43,103 nucleotides of DNA, from the NCBI GenBank assembly GCA_026710155.1, contig JAPORQ010000035.1, positions 1 through 43,103 on the forward strand, written 5' to 3'. Positions 19,575-28,345 of the stretch are shown here, in pieces. The notes under the pieces are model-generated. The model was not told the origin of the DNA. It did not search any database and saw nothing but the letters and a program-made list of their open reading frames with translations. Positions within the stretch are counted from its first letter, which is position 1, and each line of letters starts with the position of its first letter. A program made the position numbers and the translations under genes. This DNA is from Paracoccaceae bacterium (lineage in GTDB: Bacteria; Pseudomonadota; Alphaproteobacteria; Rhodobacterales; Rhodobacteraceae).

Positions 19575-20312
19575 TTAATAACTTATGGCTGTAATTCGGT
19601 TTAATTTTTTCAAAATTAATCCGGTTTTCATTTTTACTTGAATATTATTCCCACCGTGACGTAAATCATGCTTGGAATATTTATCGTGCTTGCCATTGCC
19701 ACCTTTCTTTTGAATAGAAAAGCACTCGTTTAGCATCAGTACCCCTCTTGGTGTAACTTGAACATTTATTGATTGTTCCAGGTAACGAAGCAATTCTTCC
19801 ATTTGAAAAATAGAAATGATTTTACTATCAGATTTTATCAGAACAAAAAGTTCCGGTTCATCATCCCCCAATAGACTGTACTTGATAATCTCAAATGCCT
19901 TGGGATTTATTTCTTGAACTATATCATCTGCATACTCTGCTGTAATCCAATTTTGTCGACTATTTTTTGCCTTGGCCAAGGTCAAATTTTTGATGATATT
20001 TCGGAATTTTTCAGATAATGAAAATTGTTCAACAAAATTGTCAATTTTCATTCGTGTTACTTGATTAAATCCTGCTCCTTTAAATGATTTGACATTCGCA
20101 CCGTAATTATGCCCTCCGGTTGTTCTTATGAATACATCCGACTTCTCGCCATGCTGACCTTCTAATTCAACAATTTTTATTCGCAATCCTCGTTTTGGAA
20201 CTTGGGGTGTAAAAGAACTTACGATATCTTTGATAGTCTGCGGATTTTTTTGCACTTCATCTGCGAAAATTCTTTCATGATTCTTTCCAACATGAGCATT
20301 TTTATTTGTCAT
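19575..20312 (-). CDS. Probable Type II restriction endonuclease
   Basis: I do not recognise the family of this 245-residue protein. It is called a nuclease mainly because it lies ten bases downstream of a D12-class adenine methylase in the same operon. A possible PD-(D/E)xK-like core is K57-S-D59-V followed by N73-V-K75. The C-terminus is rich in Lys, His and Gly (residues about 198-225). It has no signal or membrane segment. Base composition is clearly more AT-rich than pntA, suggesting acquisition by transfer. It could instead be a methylase accessory protein; target site unknown. Confidence 0.65.
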   Translation of the reverse strand: MTNKNAHVGKNHERIFADEVQKNPQTIKDIVSSFTPQVPKRGLRIKIVELEGQHGEKSDVFIRTTGGHNYGANVKSFKGAGFNQVTRMKIDNFVEQFSLSEKFRNIIKNLTLAKAKNSRQNWITAEYADDIVQEINPKAFEIIKYSLLGDDEPELFVLIKSDSKIISIFQMEELLRYLEQSINVQVTPRGVLMLNECFSIQKKGGNGKHDKYSKHDLRHGGNNIQVKMKTGLILKKLNRITAISY

Positions 20313-20321
20313 TATTTGTTC

Positions 20322-21158
20322 TCAATAGTTCAGGGCAATAATTTCTCTGCTTTTTGTTTGTGTGAAATACTGTAAAGATCGATTTAATGTTATGGGATAG
20401 ACTGTATATTCTTCTGACAATTGAAAAACTTCGGGATCGTTCTGTTCAGAGAATACAATTTGGTTATTTTTTTCCACTTTTCGTAAAAATTTATTGAACT
20501 CCTGTAAATTCAGCACACCATTGTAATGGCCGTTGGTATTGTTGAAATATGGGGGGTCCAGGTAGAGCAGTGAATTCTTTTTATTTGTGAATTTCTTGTA
20601 ATCCAAATTTGTTATTGTCAGGTCTTCAATTAATTCACTCAAATCTCTTAGGCTTTCATAAGAGAGTTTAGGACAAGAACTCCCTTTTCTTATCGGTGAA
20701 TTAAATTTGTTTTTCCCATTAAATCTTATCTTTCCGGAAAATGCGTTTTTTGCCAGATACAGAAAGTTACCTGCACCCTCAATTCCCGTATCCAAATCTA
20801 ATTCTCTTACACGATAATAGTATTCTACAGAAGAATTATGGTAATGTTTTTCATATGCTTTCCACAGTCCCTTTGGATTAATTTGAACCTGCCGGATTAG
20901 ATTTACGACAATTGGATTGTTATCATTATATGTTACGTTTTCAGAGCCATACCTATTGCAGGCATAAAATGCAAAGGATCCACCTCCACCAAAAACATCG
21001 TAAATTTGGCAATTTATGTCTTCGGGGATAAGTTTATCAAAAATTTCTTTGAATCCTGCTTTGCAGCCTATGTATGGAATTAATTTTAAAGTATTTCTTG
21101 GTTTGTTATTGACGATAAAATCCAATTCCCTTTTTGCCGGCAATTCCTCCAAATTCAT
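20322..21158 (-). CDS. D12-class N6-adenine DNA methyltransferase (Dam/DpnM-like)
   Basis: This is a 278-residue methyltransferase. The SAM-binding motif is DVFGGGGSF at about 54-62 and catalytic motif IV is DPPYF at 201-205. The N-terminal KLIPYIGCKAG replaces the usual KWxGGK-type motif X. This order of motifs is the alpha class of Dam, M.DpnII and M.EcoRV. It would methylate adenine in a short site and protect DNA from the co-encoded nuclease. It is not the chromosomal Dam in context: it is AT-rich and paired with an unknown protein, as in a mobile Type II system. Confidence 0.9.
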   Translation of the reverse strand: MNLEELPAKRELDFIVNNKPRNTLKLIPYIGCKAGFKEIFDKLIPEDINCQIYDVFGGGGSFAFYACNRYGSENVTYNDNNPIVVNLIRQVQINPKGLWKAYEKHYHNSSVEYYYRVRELDLDTGIEGAGNFLYLAKNAFSGKIRFNGKNKFNSPIRKGSSCPKLSYESLRDLSELIEDLTITNLDYKKFTNKKNSLLYLDPPYFNNTNGHYNGVLNLQEFNKFLRKVEKNNQIVFSEQNDPEVFQLSEEYTVYPITLNRSLQYFTQTKSREIIALNY

Positions 21159-21328
21159 TTTTTTCCTCTGCCCATTTTAATTCAAACTTAAGCATTTAGT
21201 AACTTACCAGTGCTACAGATTAAATTAAAGATATTACTTTTTTCCTCTGGAATTGCTCTTTAGATTAATCTGTACATTTATCACCAATTACAAATTGGCA
21301 TTTTGCACTAAAGCGAAGACAAACAAAA

Positions 21329-22093
21329 ATGAATACTGAAATTCCTTCCAACCCACACGCCCTCATTACTGGTGGGGGAACAGGTATCGGATTGGCAATA
21401 GCTAAAGAACTCAAGGCTTCGGGAGCCGAGGTGACAGTTTGTGGAAGAAATTTCAGCAGGCTTCAGGAAGTATCTGAGGTTCATGGATTTATCCCCCTTC
21501 AAATGGATGTGACCAGTGAGAATTCTGTCAAGAAGGCTACCCAGAAAGCTGAAGAAATTTCAGGCATCATCAATATCCATGTTGCCAATGCCGGTATTGC
21601 CGAGGGGATGGAATTTGCTGAAATGGATTTCAGATTCTGGCGAAAAACAATGTCCACCAATCTAGATGGTGCCTACCTCTCTATCAAGTATTCCCTTGCA
21701 TCGATTGCCAAGGGTAATTGGGGTAGAATCATTGCCATATCCTCCGTGGCCGGTTTGCGGGGTTTGAAGGGGGCATCTGCTTATACGGCTTCGAAGCATG
21801 CCTTGATAGGTTTGGTGAGAGGAATCTCGGAAGAATATCTCTACTCTGGTATCACTGCCAATGCTATTTGTCCTGGTTATGTGGAAACTCCCCTGGTTGA
21901 TCGTAATGTAGAAAAGATGGCGGAAAATCTTGACATCAGTCCCGAGGAAGCTCGACAAAAACTCAGCAGATTGAACAGGAACAAAAAAATGCTTCAACCT
22001 GAAGAGGTTGCCAAAACTGTAATGTGGCTATGCTCTGAAGGTTCTGACAACATCAACGGACAAGCAATCCCAATAGCAGGTGGTCAGGTTTAG
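21329..22093 (+). CDS. Short-chain dehydrogenase/reductase (SDR) family oxidoreductase
   Basis: This 254-residue classical SDR has the cofactor motif TGGGTGIG at about residues 14-21, ANAG near 87, and the catalytic Ser (AISSVAG) and YTASK. Length and the C-terminal GQAIPIAGGQV are standard. It probably reduces a ketone or oxidises an alcohol with NAD(P)(H). Specific activity (3-hydroxyacyl-CoA, sugar alcohol or other) cannot be set from sequence. It stands alone between the Type II R-M genes and the IS1595-type element, whose left end begins 42 bases after its stop. Confidence 0.93.
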   Translation: MNTEIPSNPHALITGGGTGIGLAIAKELKASGAEVTVCGRNFSRLQEVSEVHGFIPLQMDVTSENSVKKATQKAEEISGIINIHVANAGIAEGMEFAEMDFRFWRKTMSTNLDGAYLSIKYSLASIAKGNWGRIIAISSVAGLRGLKGASAYTASKHALIGLVRGISEEYLYSGITANAICPGYVETPLVDRNVEKMAENLDISPEEARQKLSRLNRNKKMLQPEEVAKTVMWLCSEGSDNINGQAIPIAGGQV

Positions 22094-22126
22094 TGAGCAA
22101 GAATTTATATTGTTCGCAGAGAAACT

Positions 22127-22134
22127 TAAATTAT
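22127..22134. repeat. 8-bp target site duplication, left copy (IS1595-type element)
   Basis: TAAATTAT immediately precedes the GGGGATTATATA end of the element and is repeated exactly at 23918-23925 after its other end. An 8-bp duplication is characteristic of the IS1595 family. Confidence 0.9.
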
Positions 22135-22230
22135 GGGGATTATATATTTGAAGACCCAAATATCTTCAACAACAGAGTGCAGGGGTTGGCAATTTCAAAC
22201 AAAATAGTTAGCTTGTGGGTATTTTAATTC

Positions 22231-22411
22231 GGGAATTATATACTTGATTGAATTTCCCCATTTTTTTGTGGAGGCATCGCTGGTTTTCCGGCGATTTTGT
22301 GAAAAAACCTACCACACACATTCCCCTGGAGTGCAGTTGTATTCCCCCGCGGTGTCTGAACACCTGTTGTATTTTCGGTAAATGGGAAATTCAATCAAGT
22401 ATATAATTCCC
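22231..22411. mobile_element. 181-bp IS1595-type MITE nested in the IS
   Basis: The 28-bp terminal inverted repeats are perfect (ends begin GGGAATTATATACTTGATTG). Duplications TTTAATTC at 22223-22230 and 22412-22419 flank it exactly. There is no protein-coding gene inside; two small hairpins lie internally (CGCTGG/CCGGCG and GGTGT/ACACC). Its ends resemble those of the surrounding IS, including the inner TTCCCCATT, so it is likely mobilised by the same transposase. It separates the transposase start from the IS end by about 190 bp. Confidence 0.88.
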
Positions 22412-22434
22412 TTTAATTCGGGTTTTGAGGAAAG

Positions 22435-23416
22435 ATGAAAATGACAAAGGCGCCTGGAAAACATGACCGCAAGGCAATCTCGCTTCCCCAACTCATGAAG
22501 ATGTTCCCTGACGATGATACAGCCGAGCAATGGTTCATCAGCAAGCGATGGAAAAACGGGGTTGAATGCCCGAAGTGCACATCCAAGGATATTCATACCA
22601 AGCCAGGGAAAGACGTCAAGAAAACGGTTTTCAGATGTCGTTCATGCCGCAAGGATTTTTCTGTCAAGACCGATACGGTGATGCACAGTTCCCCGATAGG
22701 TTTCCAGCAATGGGCATTCGGATTTTATCTTTTGAGCACTGGCTTGAAGTCGGTGTCAAGTTTGAAACTTCACAGGGACTTGGGAATCACCCGGAAATCC
22801 GCTTGGTTCATGGCTCACCGAATCAGGGAAACCCATCAGGATTCACTTGAAGGTCTGGAAATCTTTGCCGGTCCGATTGAAGCCGATGAAACCTACATGG
22901 GCGGCAAGGAAAAGAACAAGCACAATTAAGGACAAGGTCAAGAAGGGTCGGGGAACTGTCGGCAAGACCGCAATAATCGGTGTAAAGGACAGGGAAACCA
23001 ACAATGTCAAGGCAAGGGTTGTGATTGATGCCAGCAAGTTGACATTACAGGGATTCATCAATGAGAATGTTGAAGAGGATGCCGAAAAATACACCGATGA
23101 AAGCCGAAGCCGCAAGGGACTTGCCCATCATTTGACGGTCAATCACAGTGCGGAAGTTTTTGTAGAGGGCATGGTTCATACCAATGGCATCGAGTCCTTC
23201 CGGTCGATGCTTAAACGCTCCCACAAGGGAACCTTCCACAAGATGTCACCGAAGCACCTTCAGAGGCATGTTTGTGAGTTTACTGGCAGACACAATGCAA
23301 GACCACTTGATACCCTTGAGATCCTGGTTGGCATGGTCGAGGGGATGGAAAAGAAAAGATTGACCTACAAGCAACTTACCACTGATAACGGGTTGGATTC
23401 AGGTGCCAGGTCGTGA
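22435..23416 (+). pseudogene. IS1595-family transposase, frameshifted
   Basis: The N-terminal half (22435-22929) has a zinc ribbon (CPKC...CRSC at about residues 43-78) and the first catalytic Asp in IEADETYMGG. The frame then stops just after GGKEKNKH. The remainder continues in the next frame to 23416 with KKGRGTVGKTAIIG and the conserved end HTNGIESFRSMLKRSHKGT...FTGRHN, which holds the last catalytic residue. Together the parts equal a normal transposase of about 325 residues, so one indel near 22915-22930 explains the break. Programmed frameshifting is possible, but members I know of have one ORF. GAGGAAAG lies before ATG. Confidence 0.88.
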
Positions 23417-23722
23417 CTGGAACAATTGACGCAAAGGATTGCCTTGATGTTATCAGTGATCATAACGCATTGCCAAACGATGGTGTTGATTTAATTTATC
23501 CGGACCCGCCATTCAACTCCAAAAGTAACTACAACCTGCCGTTCAAGGGTCAATACAAAGATATTAAACCTGTCATGGCATTCAAGGACACTTGGTCATG
23601 GACTGAGGAAGAAGAGGATAAGGGATTGGACAGGAGAATTTAATTTTATTCAAGGGTTGAGCGTTGAACGAATAATCAATGGCGAAATGCCGAACATACC
23701 TGGACTAAGAAAAGCAGCATAA
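23413..23722 (+). pseudogene. Deleted passenger DNA methyltransferase (N- and C-terminal remnants)
   Basis: A GTG start overlaps the transposase stop as GTGA. The first 70 or so residues look like the start of a site-specific DNA methyltransferase, with motif IV-like DLIYPDPPFNSKSNY. The frame ends at 23643. Immediately after, in another frame, comes FIQGLSVERIINGEMPNIPG plus LRKAA and stop, which looks like the C-terminus of the same protein. The long middle part is missing, so an internal deletion has removed most of the enzyme. Methylase passengers in IS1595-type elements are known to me only in general terms; this copy cannot be active. Confidence 0.7.
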
Positions 23723-23883
23723 TGAAAGTCGAAGATTCAAAACCCAAAGCCCGAAAGAACCGGTCCAAATACTATGAGGAATTTGAGACGATAAAGGACT
23801 CAACAGACAATGTTGCGAAGGCAATAATGAAGCGACCGCCAAAGAAGGACTGGAGATTCATGGCAAAGAAGAAAATCGATTAA
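23722..23883 (+). CDS. Small basic passenger ORF of the IS1595-type element
   Basis: This is a 53-residue, Lys/Arg-rich protein (KPKARKNRSKYYEEF near the start, AIMKRPPKKDWRFM near the end). Its ATG overlaps the stop of the methylase remnant by one base (TAATG), implying translational coupling in the intact element. It stops 34 bases before the right end of the element. I do not recognise the family. Placement suggests a conserved passenger or a DNA-binding helper, but this is unproven. Confidence 0.5.
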   Translation: MKVEDSKPKARKNRSKYYEEFETIKDSTDNVAKAIMKRPPKKDWRFMAKKKID

Positions 23884-23917
23884 ATGGGGAAGTTGGGTAT
23901 TCAAGTATATAATCCCC

Positions 23918-23925
23918 TAAATTAT
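23918..23925. repeat. 8-bp target site duplication, right copy
   Basis: TAAATTAT, identical to 22127-22134, directly follows the AATCCCC end of the IS1595-type element. Confidence 0.9.
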
Positions 23926-24186
23926 CCATTTATTGAAACCTATCCAAATCCGCTTAATGTGTTTTTAGTACAAGAATTGACGTATGACCTTACCCACTAT
24001 TTGGGACGAAGAGCCTTTCTTCAACATGGGATTCATTGTCATATAAATATGGTTGGTGTATGCCAGAAATACATGCAGAAACTTAAATTTGATCGGCATT
24101 ATTAACTCTTACCGGCTATCAACCTATTGTTTACCATAGTTGTTTTTTCGTAATATAGATCAACCAATTTATTGTAATAGCAACTT

Positions 24187-27100
24187 ATGAATAAAAACAA
24201 TTATAAATCCACCAATCCTGAACAAAAACTGGAAGAAGATTTTGTCAGAAAACTTCAGAAGGATCTCAAATATATCTACCGAGACGATATCCGTAACCGG
24301 GAAGCTTTGGAAAGGAACTTCAGGAAAAAATTTCAAGAGCTTAATCGGGTTACACTGACCGATGGCGAGTTCAGGCGACTCCTTGAGGCTATTACTACAC
24401 GGGATGTATTCAAAGCCGCTAAGGCACTCAGAAACCGTGAAACATTCATCCGCGATGACGGTACACCACTAAACTATAACCTTGTAAACACCAAGGACTG
24501 GTGTAAGAATACTTATGAAGTCGTTAATCAGTTTAGGATCAATACTGATTACAGCCAGCATCGCTATGATATCATTATCCTGCTAAATGGTGTCCCGGTT
24601 GTCCAAATTGAACTCAAGAGGCCCGGTATAAGTTCCAGTCGGGCGATGGAACAAATAGTAAACTACAAGAACGACCCTGGCAATGGTTATACCCGGACAC
24701 TACTTTGCTTTATCCAACTTTTTATCGTCAGCAATCGAACTGATACTTGGTACTTTCCCAACAATAACTCAAAGCATTTCCCCTTAAATTCTAACGAGAG
24801 GCACCTCCCGATCTATTGGTTTGCAGACAGTGAAAACAAAAAGATAACACACCTCGATGATTTTGCCGTCCAGTTTTTGGCCAAGTGTAGTTTGGGAGAA
24901 ATGATCAACAAATATATGGTTCTGGTCGCAAACGAGGAAAAATTATTGATAATGCGCCCCTACCAGATATATGCAGTAAAAGCTATAATTCATTGCATTA
25001 ACCAATACAGCGGGAACGGATATATCTGGCATACAACTGGTTCCGGCAAAACCCTAACTTCCTTCAAGGCTGCTATACTGCTCAAAAACAACCCTAATAT
25101 CCATAAATGTCTATTCGTAGTCGATCGTAAGGATCTTGACCGCCAGACACGCGAGGAATTCAACAAATTCCAGGAGAATTGTGTCGAGGAAAACACCAAC
25201 ACAGCAACGCTAGTCCAAAGACTCCAGTCTAACAACCATGCTGACAAGGTAATAGTTACAACCATTCAAAAGCTTGGACTTGCTCTTGAGGGCAACCTCC
25301 TCAAAGAGCAGCTTCAGCACCTTTCCGAACAACGTATGGTCTTTATATTTGATGAATGTCACCGTTCACAGTTTGGTAAGAATCATCAGACAATCAAAAA
25401 AAATTTTCCAAATTCACAATTCTTCGGTTTTACAGGAACACCAATCTTTGAAGAAAATTCCAAAATACTTAAAGTCGAAGGCCAATCTGCTTCAATGAAG
25501 ACCACCAAAGATCTATTTCAGCAATTGCTTCATAAATACACAATTACCCATGCTATTGAGGATGAAACAGTTCTTCGTTTCCATGTCGATTACTACGAAG
25601 AGAAAGATATTAATGACCATAGATACAAGCGGAAAGTAGTTGAAGAAATCCTTGAAAACCACAATGCATTAACTGGTAAACGCCATTTCAACGCACTTTT
25701 TGCAACATCTTCCATCAATGATGCGATTGATTATTACCAAATCTTTAATGAAGCCCAAGCAGACCGACGTAATGAAGATGCAGACTTCAAGCCACTCAAG
25801 ATTGCTGCAATTTTTTCACCCCCGGCAGAAGGCAACAAGGATATAAAACAATTTCAGGAGAGCCTTGACCAGGAAAGGGAAGACAATAGGAGAGATCCGG
25901 AAGACAAGAAGGAAGCACTTACGACCATTATAAATAACTATAACCAGCTATATGATGTCACTAACGACATTAGAAATTTTGACTCCTATTATCAAGATAT
26001 CCAACAACGTATCAAGGATCAGAAGTTTCCCAACAAGGATCTGCCCGGTCGAGGATCTGAGAAGATTGATATCACCATAGTGTGTGATATGCTACTCACT
26101 GGTTTTGATGCCAAATTTCTCAACACACTCTACTTGGACAAGAATCTAAGGTATCATAACCTGATACAGGCCTTTTCCAGAACCAACAGGATACTCAACC
26201 GCAGCAAGCCCTTTGGTAATATTCTCGATTTTCGAGGGCAACGGGAAAGAGTTGACGAAGCCATTAAGCTCTTTTCCGGTGTAAATATTGAGAGAGCTCG
26301 AAAAATCTGGCTAGTTGAGGAAGCGCCGGCTGTAATAAGTTTTTACAAGGAGGCAGTTAACAATCTTGAGAAATTCATGTTGTCGCAGGGTCTGGAAACT
26401 ACTCCTGAACAGGTAAATAACCTGTTGGGTAATGCTTCCCGAATTCAGTTTATCAATCTTTTCAGGGAAATACGTCGGCTTAGAACCCAACTTAGCCAAT
26501 ACACAGATCTTTCCGATGAGCAAAAAGATGAAATCGAGAAAATTCTTAACCAAGATGATATCAATTCATTTCAGGGTTCATATCTTGAAACCATTCGTCG
26601 CTTAAAGGAAAAAGGGACGGGGCAATCTGGTGACAGATCACACACTCCAGATGAAGAACTTCCTGATTTTGAACTTAATCTCTTTTCTTCGGCAGATATT
26701 GATTATGACTATATCATGCATTTGATTGCAGATTACACCAACATGGATCCCAAAAAGGCAAGAATGACTCGCGATCAGCTCATAGGTCTAATTAGGGCCG
26801 ATGCCAAGTTCCTCGAAGATGGAGAAGATATAATTGAATATGTCAATTCATTACGTGAAGGAGAGGGTCTTGATGAAACTGCAATTAGGGAAGGGTTTGA
26901 TAAATTCAGGGTTGAAAAACAGGCTAGACAAATTGCAATGATAGCAAAAAACCACGGTATTTCACCTCATGTCCTCACGGTATTTGTTGACAACATCCTT
27001 GACCGAATGTTTTTTGATGGCGAACAACTCACTGACCTTATGGCACCCCTTGGCCTCGGTTGGAGGGAACGTAGAAAGCAGGAACTTTCTCTTATGCAAA

Positions 27101-27192
27101 AACTTATTCCTCTACTGAAGAAGCGAGGCCAGAACAGGGAAATTCCTGGTCTCAATGCTTATGAACGACAGGTCGAAGGTAATGCAAGATAA
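24187..27192 (+). CDS. hsdR: Type I restriction-modification system endonuclease/translocase subunit HsdR
   Basis: This 1001-residue HsdR has an N-terminal nuclease domain with D128 (RYDII) and E142-L-K144 (QIELKRPG) as the PD-(D/E)xK residues. The SF2 motor follows, with Walker A HTTGSGKT at 282-289, DECH at 389-392, GFTGTP near 414-419 and later ITIVCDMLLTGFDA and IQAFSRTNR. A helical C-terminal domain would contact HsdM. It translocates DNA and cuts unmodified DNA at a distance. It opens the operon hsdR-hsdS-ATPase-hsdM. No good Shine-Dalgarno precedes its ATG; the last codons overlap the hsdS start. Confidence 0.97.
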   Translation: MNKNNYKSTNPEQKLEEDFVRKLQKDLKYIYRDDIRNREALERNFRKKFQELNRVTLTDGEFRRLLEAITTRDVFKAAKALRNRETFIRDDGTPLNYNLVNTKDWCKNTYEVVNQFRINTDYSQHRYDIIILLNGVPVVQIELKRPGISSSRAMEQIVNYKNDPGNGYTRTLLCFIQLFIVSNRTDTWYFPNNNSKHFPLNSNERHLPIYWFADSENKKITHLDDFAVQFLAKCSLGEMINKYMVLVANEEKLLIMRPYQIYAVKAIIHCINQYSGNGYIWHTTGSGKTLTSFKAAILLKNNPNIHKCLFVVDRKDLDRQTREEFNKFQENCVEENTNTATLVQRLQSNNHADKVIVTTIQKLGLALEGNLLKEQLQHLSEQRMVFIFDECHRSQFGKNHQTIKKNFPNSQFFGFTGTPIFEENSKILKVEGQSASMKTTKDLFQQLLHKYTITHAIEDETVLRFHVDYYEEKDINDHRYKRKVVEEILENHNALTGKRHFNALFATSSINDAIDYYQIFNEAQADRRNEDADFKPLKIAAIFSPPAEGNKDIKQFQESLDQEREDNRRDPEDKKEALTTIINNYNQLYDVTNDIRNFDSYYQDIQQRIKDQKFPNKDLPGRGSEKIDITIVCDMLLTGFDAKFLNTLYLDKNLRYHNLIQAFSRTNRILNRSKPFGNILDFRGQRERVDEAIKLFSGVNIERARKIWLVEEAPAVISFYKEAVNNLEKFMLSQGLETTPEQVNNLLGNASRIQFINLFREIRRLRTQLSQYTDLSDEQKDEIEKILNQDDINSFQGSYLETIRRLKEKGTGQSGDRSHTPDEELPDFELNLFSSADIDYDYIMHLIADYTNMDPKKARMTRDQLIGLIRADAKFLEDGEDIIEYVNSLREGEGLDETAIREGFDKFRVEKQARQIAMIAKNHGISPHVLTVFVDNILDRMFFDGEQLTDLMAPLGLGWRERRKQELSLMQKLIPLLKKRGQNREIPGLNAYERQVEGNAR

Positions 27193-28342
27193 GCACGCTT
27201 GGCTTGTTCCCAAGTTAAGGTTTCCGGAGTTTCGGGATACAGGGGAATGGGAAAATAAACTGTTGGGAGCATTATCCCATGTTGTAGCTGGTCAATCTCC
27301 CAAGGGAACAAATATTAATTCTTTAGGAGACGGTGCTCCTTTCTTCCAAGGAAAAACCGATTTCGGTGATATATTTCTCAGGAAGCCTACAAAATGGACA
27401 ACACAAGTAACAAAACTTGCTAAACCAGGTGATATCTTGTTGTCTGTCAGGGCACCTGTTGGAGCACTAAATATCACTTCCGTGAAAATTTGTATTGGTC
27501 GGGGCTTAGCAAGTTTACAGCCGAAGTGTAACAAATGGTTTTTGTATTATTCTTTACTTGCTCAACAAAGTAATATTGTTGGTTCAGGAGGTTCGGTTTA
27601 CGACTCAATAAATAGGGAGCAGATCGAAAAGTTGCGGATAATTGTTCCTCCTGCCAATCAGGAACAAAAGAAAATAGCTGACTGCCTTGGTTCCCTGGAT
27701 GACATTATTGAAGCAACAAACCAGAAACTTGAAGCCCTCCAGAAGCACAAGAAGGGGTTGATGCAGCAGCTTTTTCCTCAGTCGGGTGAAACCGTTCCCA
27801 GGTTAAGGTTTCCGGAGTTTCAAGATGTCTCCAAATGGGAAGAATTAAAGTTAGGAAAGTTGTTAAATATCCATTATGGAAAAGATCATAAATTTCTTGA
27901 AGAAGGTGAAATACCAGTATTAGGAACTGGTGGAGTAATGCGACATGTAAATAAGGCATTGTCTAAGGGTCCTGCAATTTTAATTGGGAGGAAGGGTACA
28001 ATTAATAAGCCAATTTTTATTCGAGTTCCTTTTTGGGCGGTCGATACTCTGTTTTATTGTATACCAAATAAAACCATTGAACCTAGCTTTTTATTTTGCA
28101 TTATCCAGCAAATTAATTGGTTAAAATATAATGAAGCTACTGGTGTTCCAAGTCTGAATGTTAATGTAATTCATAATACTACCGTAAAGACTACCTTTAA
28201 CCTCAATGAACAAAAGAGGATTGCCGACTGCCTAGGTTCCCTGGATGACATTATTGAATCAACAGGCCAAAAACTTGAAGCATTGCGCCAGCATAAGAAG
28301 GGTTTGTTGCAGCAGCTTTTTCCGCCTCTGCGGAACCAGTAA
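27182..28342 (+). CDS. hsdS: Type I restriction-modification specificity subunit HsdS
   Basis: This 386-residue specificity subunit has two target-recognition domains, each following a PKLRFPEF- or PRLRFPEF-type entry. Each is followed by a conserved coiled-coil spacer with ADCLGSLDDIIE, QKLEAL and QHKKGL-QQLFP patterns. The two halves give the usual pseudo-twofold symmetry for a split target sequence. The frame is open from 27155, but the ATG at 27182 overlaps the hsdR stop, has GAAGG just upstream and gives the standard N-terminus. Direct DNA repeats inside the gene could allow domain shuffling. Confidence 0.93.
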   Translation: MQDKHAWLVPKLRFPEFRDTGEWENKLLGALSHVVAGQSPKGTNINSLGDGAPFFQGKTDFGDIFLRKPTKWTTQVTKLAKPGDILLSVRAPVGALNITSVKICIGRGLASLQPKCNKWFLYYSLLAQQSNIVGSGGSVYDSINREQIEKLRIIVPPANQEQKKIADCLGSLDDIIEATNQKLEALQKHKKGLMQQLFPQSGETVPRLRFPEFQDVSKWEELKLGKLLNIHYGKDHKFLEEGEIPVLGTGGVMRHVNKALSKGPAILIGRKGTINKPIFIRVPFWAVDTLFYCIPNKTIEPSFLFCIIQQINWLKYNEATGVPSLNVNVIHNTTVKTTFNLNEQKRIADCLGSLDDIIESTGQKLEALRQHKKGLLQQLFPPLRNQ

Positions 28343-28345
28343 TTT

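Larger units (their letters stand above)
22135..23917 (+). mobile_element. IS1595-family insertion sequence with passenger genes and a nested MITE
   Basis: This 1783-bp element has imperfect terminal inverted repeats: the left end begins GGGGATTATATATTTGAAGA, and the right end read inward begins GGGGATTATATACTTGAATA. Perfect 8-bp duplications TAAATTAT flank it on both sides. It carries an IS1595-type transposase (frameshifted), the remains of a DNA methyltransferase passenger and a 53-codon ORF, in that order and overlapping. A 181-bp MITE with related ends has inserted between the left end and the transposase start. With the transposase broken, the copy is probably mobile only in trans. Confidence 0.9.

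Noticed and set aside
22309-22596. 95-codon minus-strand ORF
   Set aside because: It spans the MITE end, target duplication and antisense transposase sequence, so it is a chance frame.
23884-24105. 73-codon plus-strand ORF after the IS small ORF
   Set aside because: It starts inside the right terminal repeat of the IS and crosses the target duplication, with no ribosome site or family pattern.
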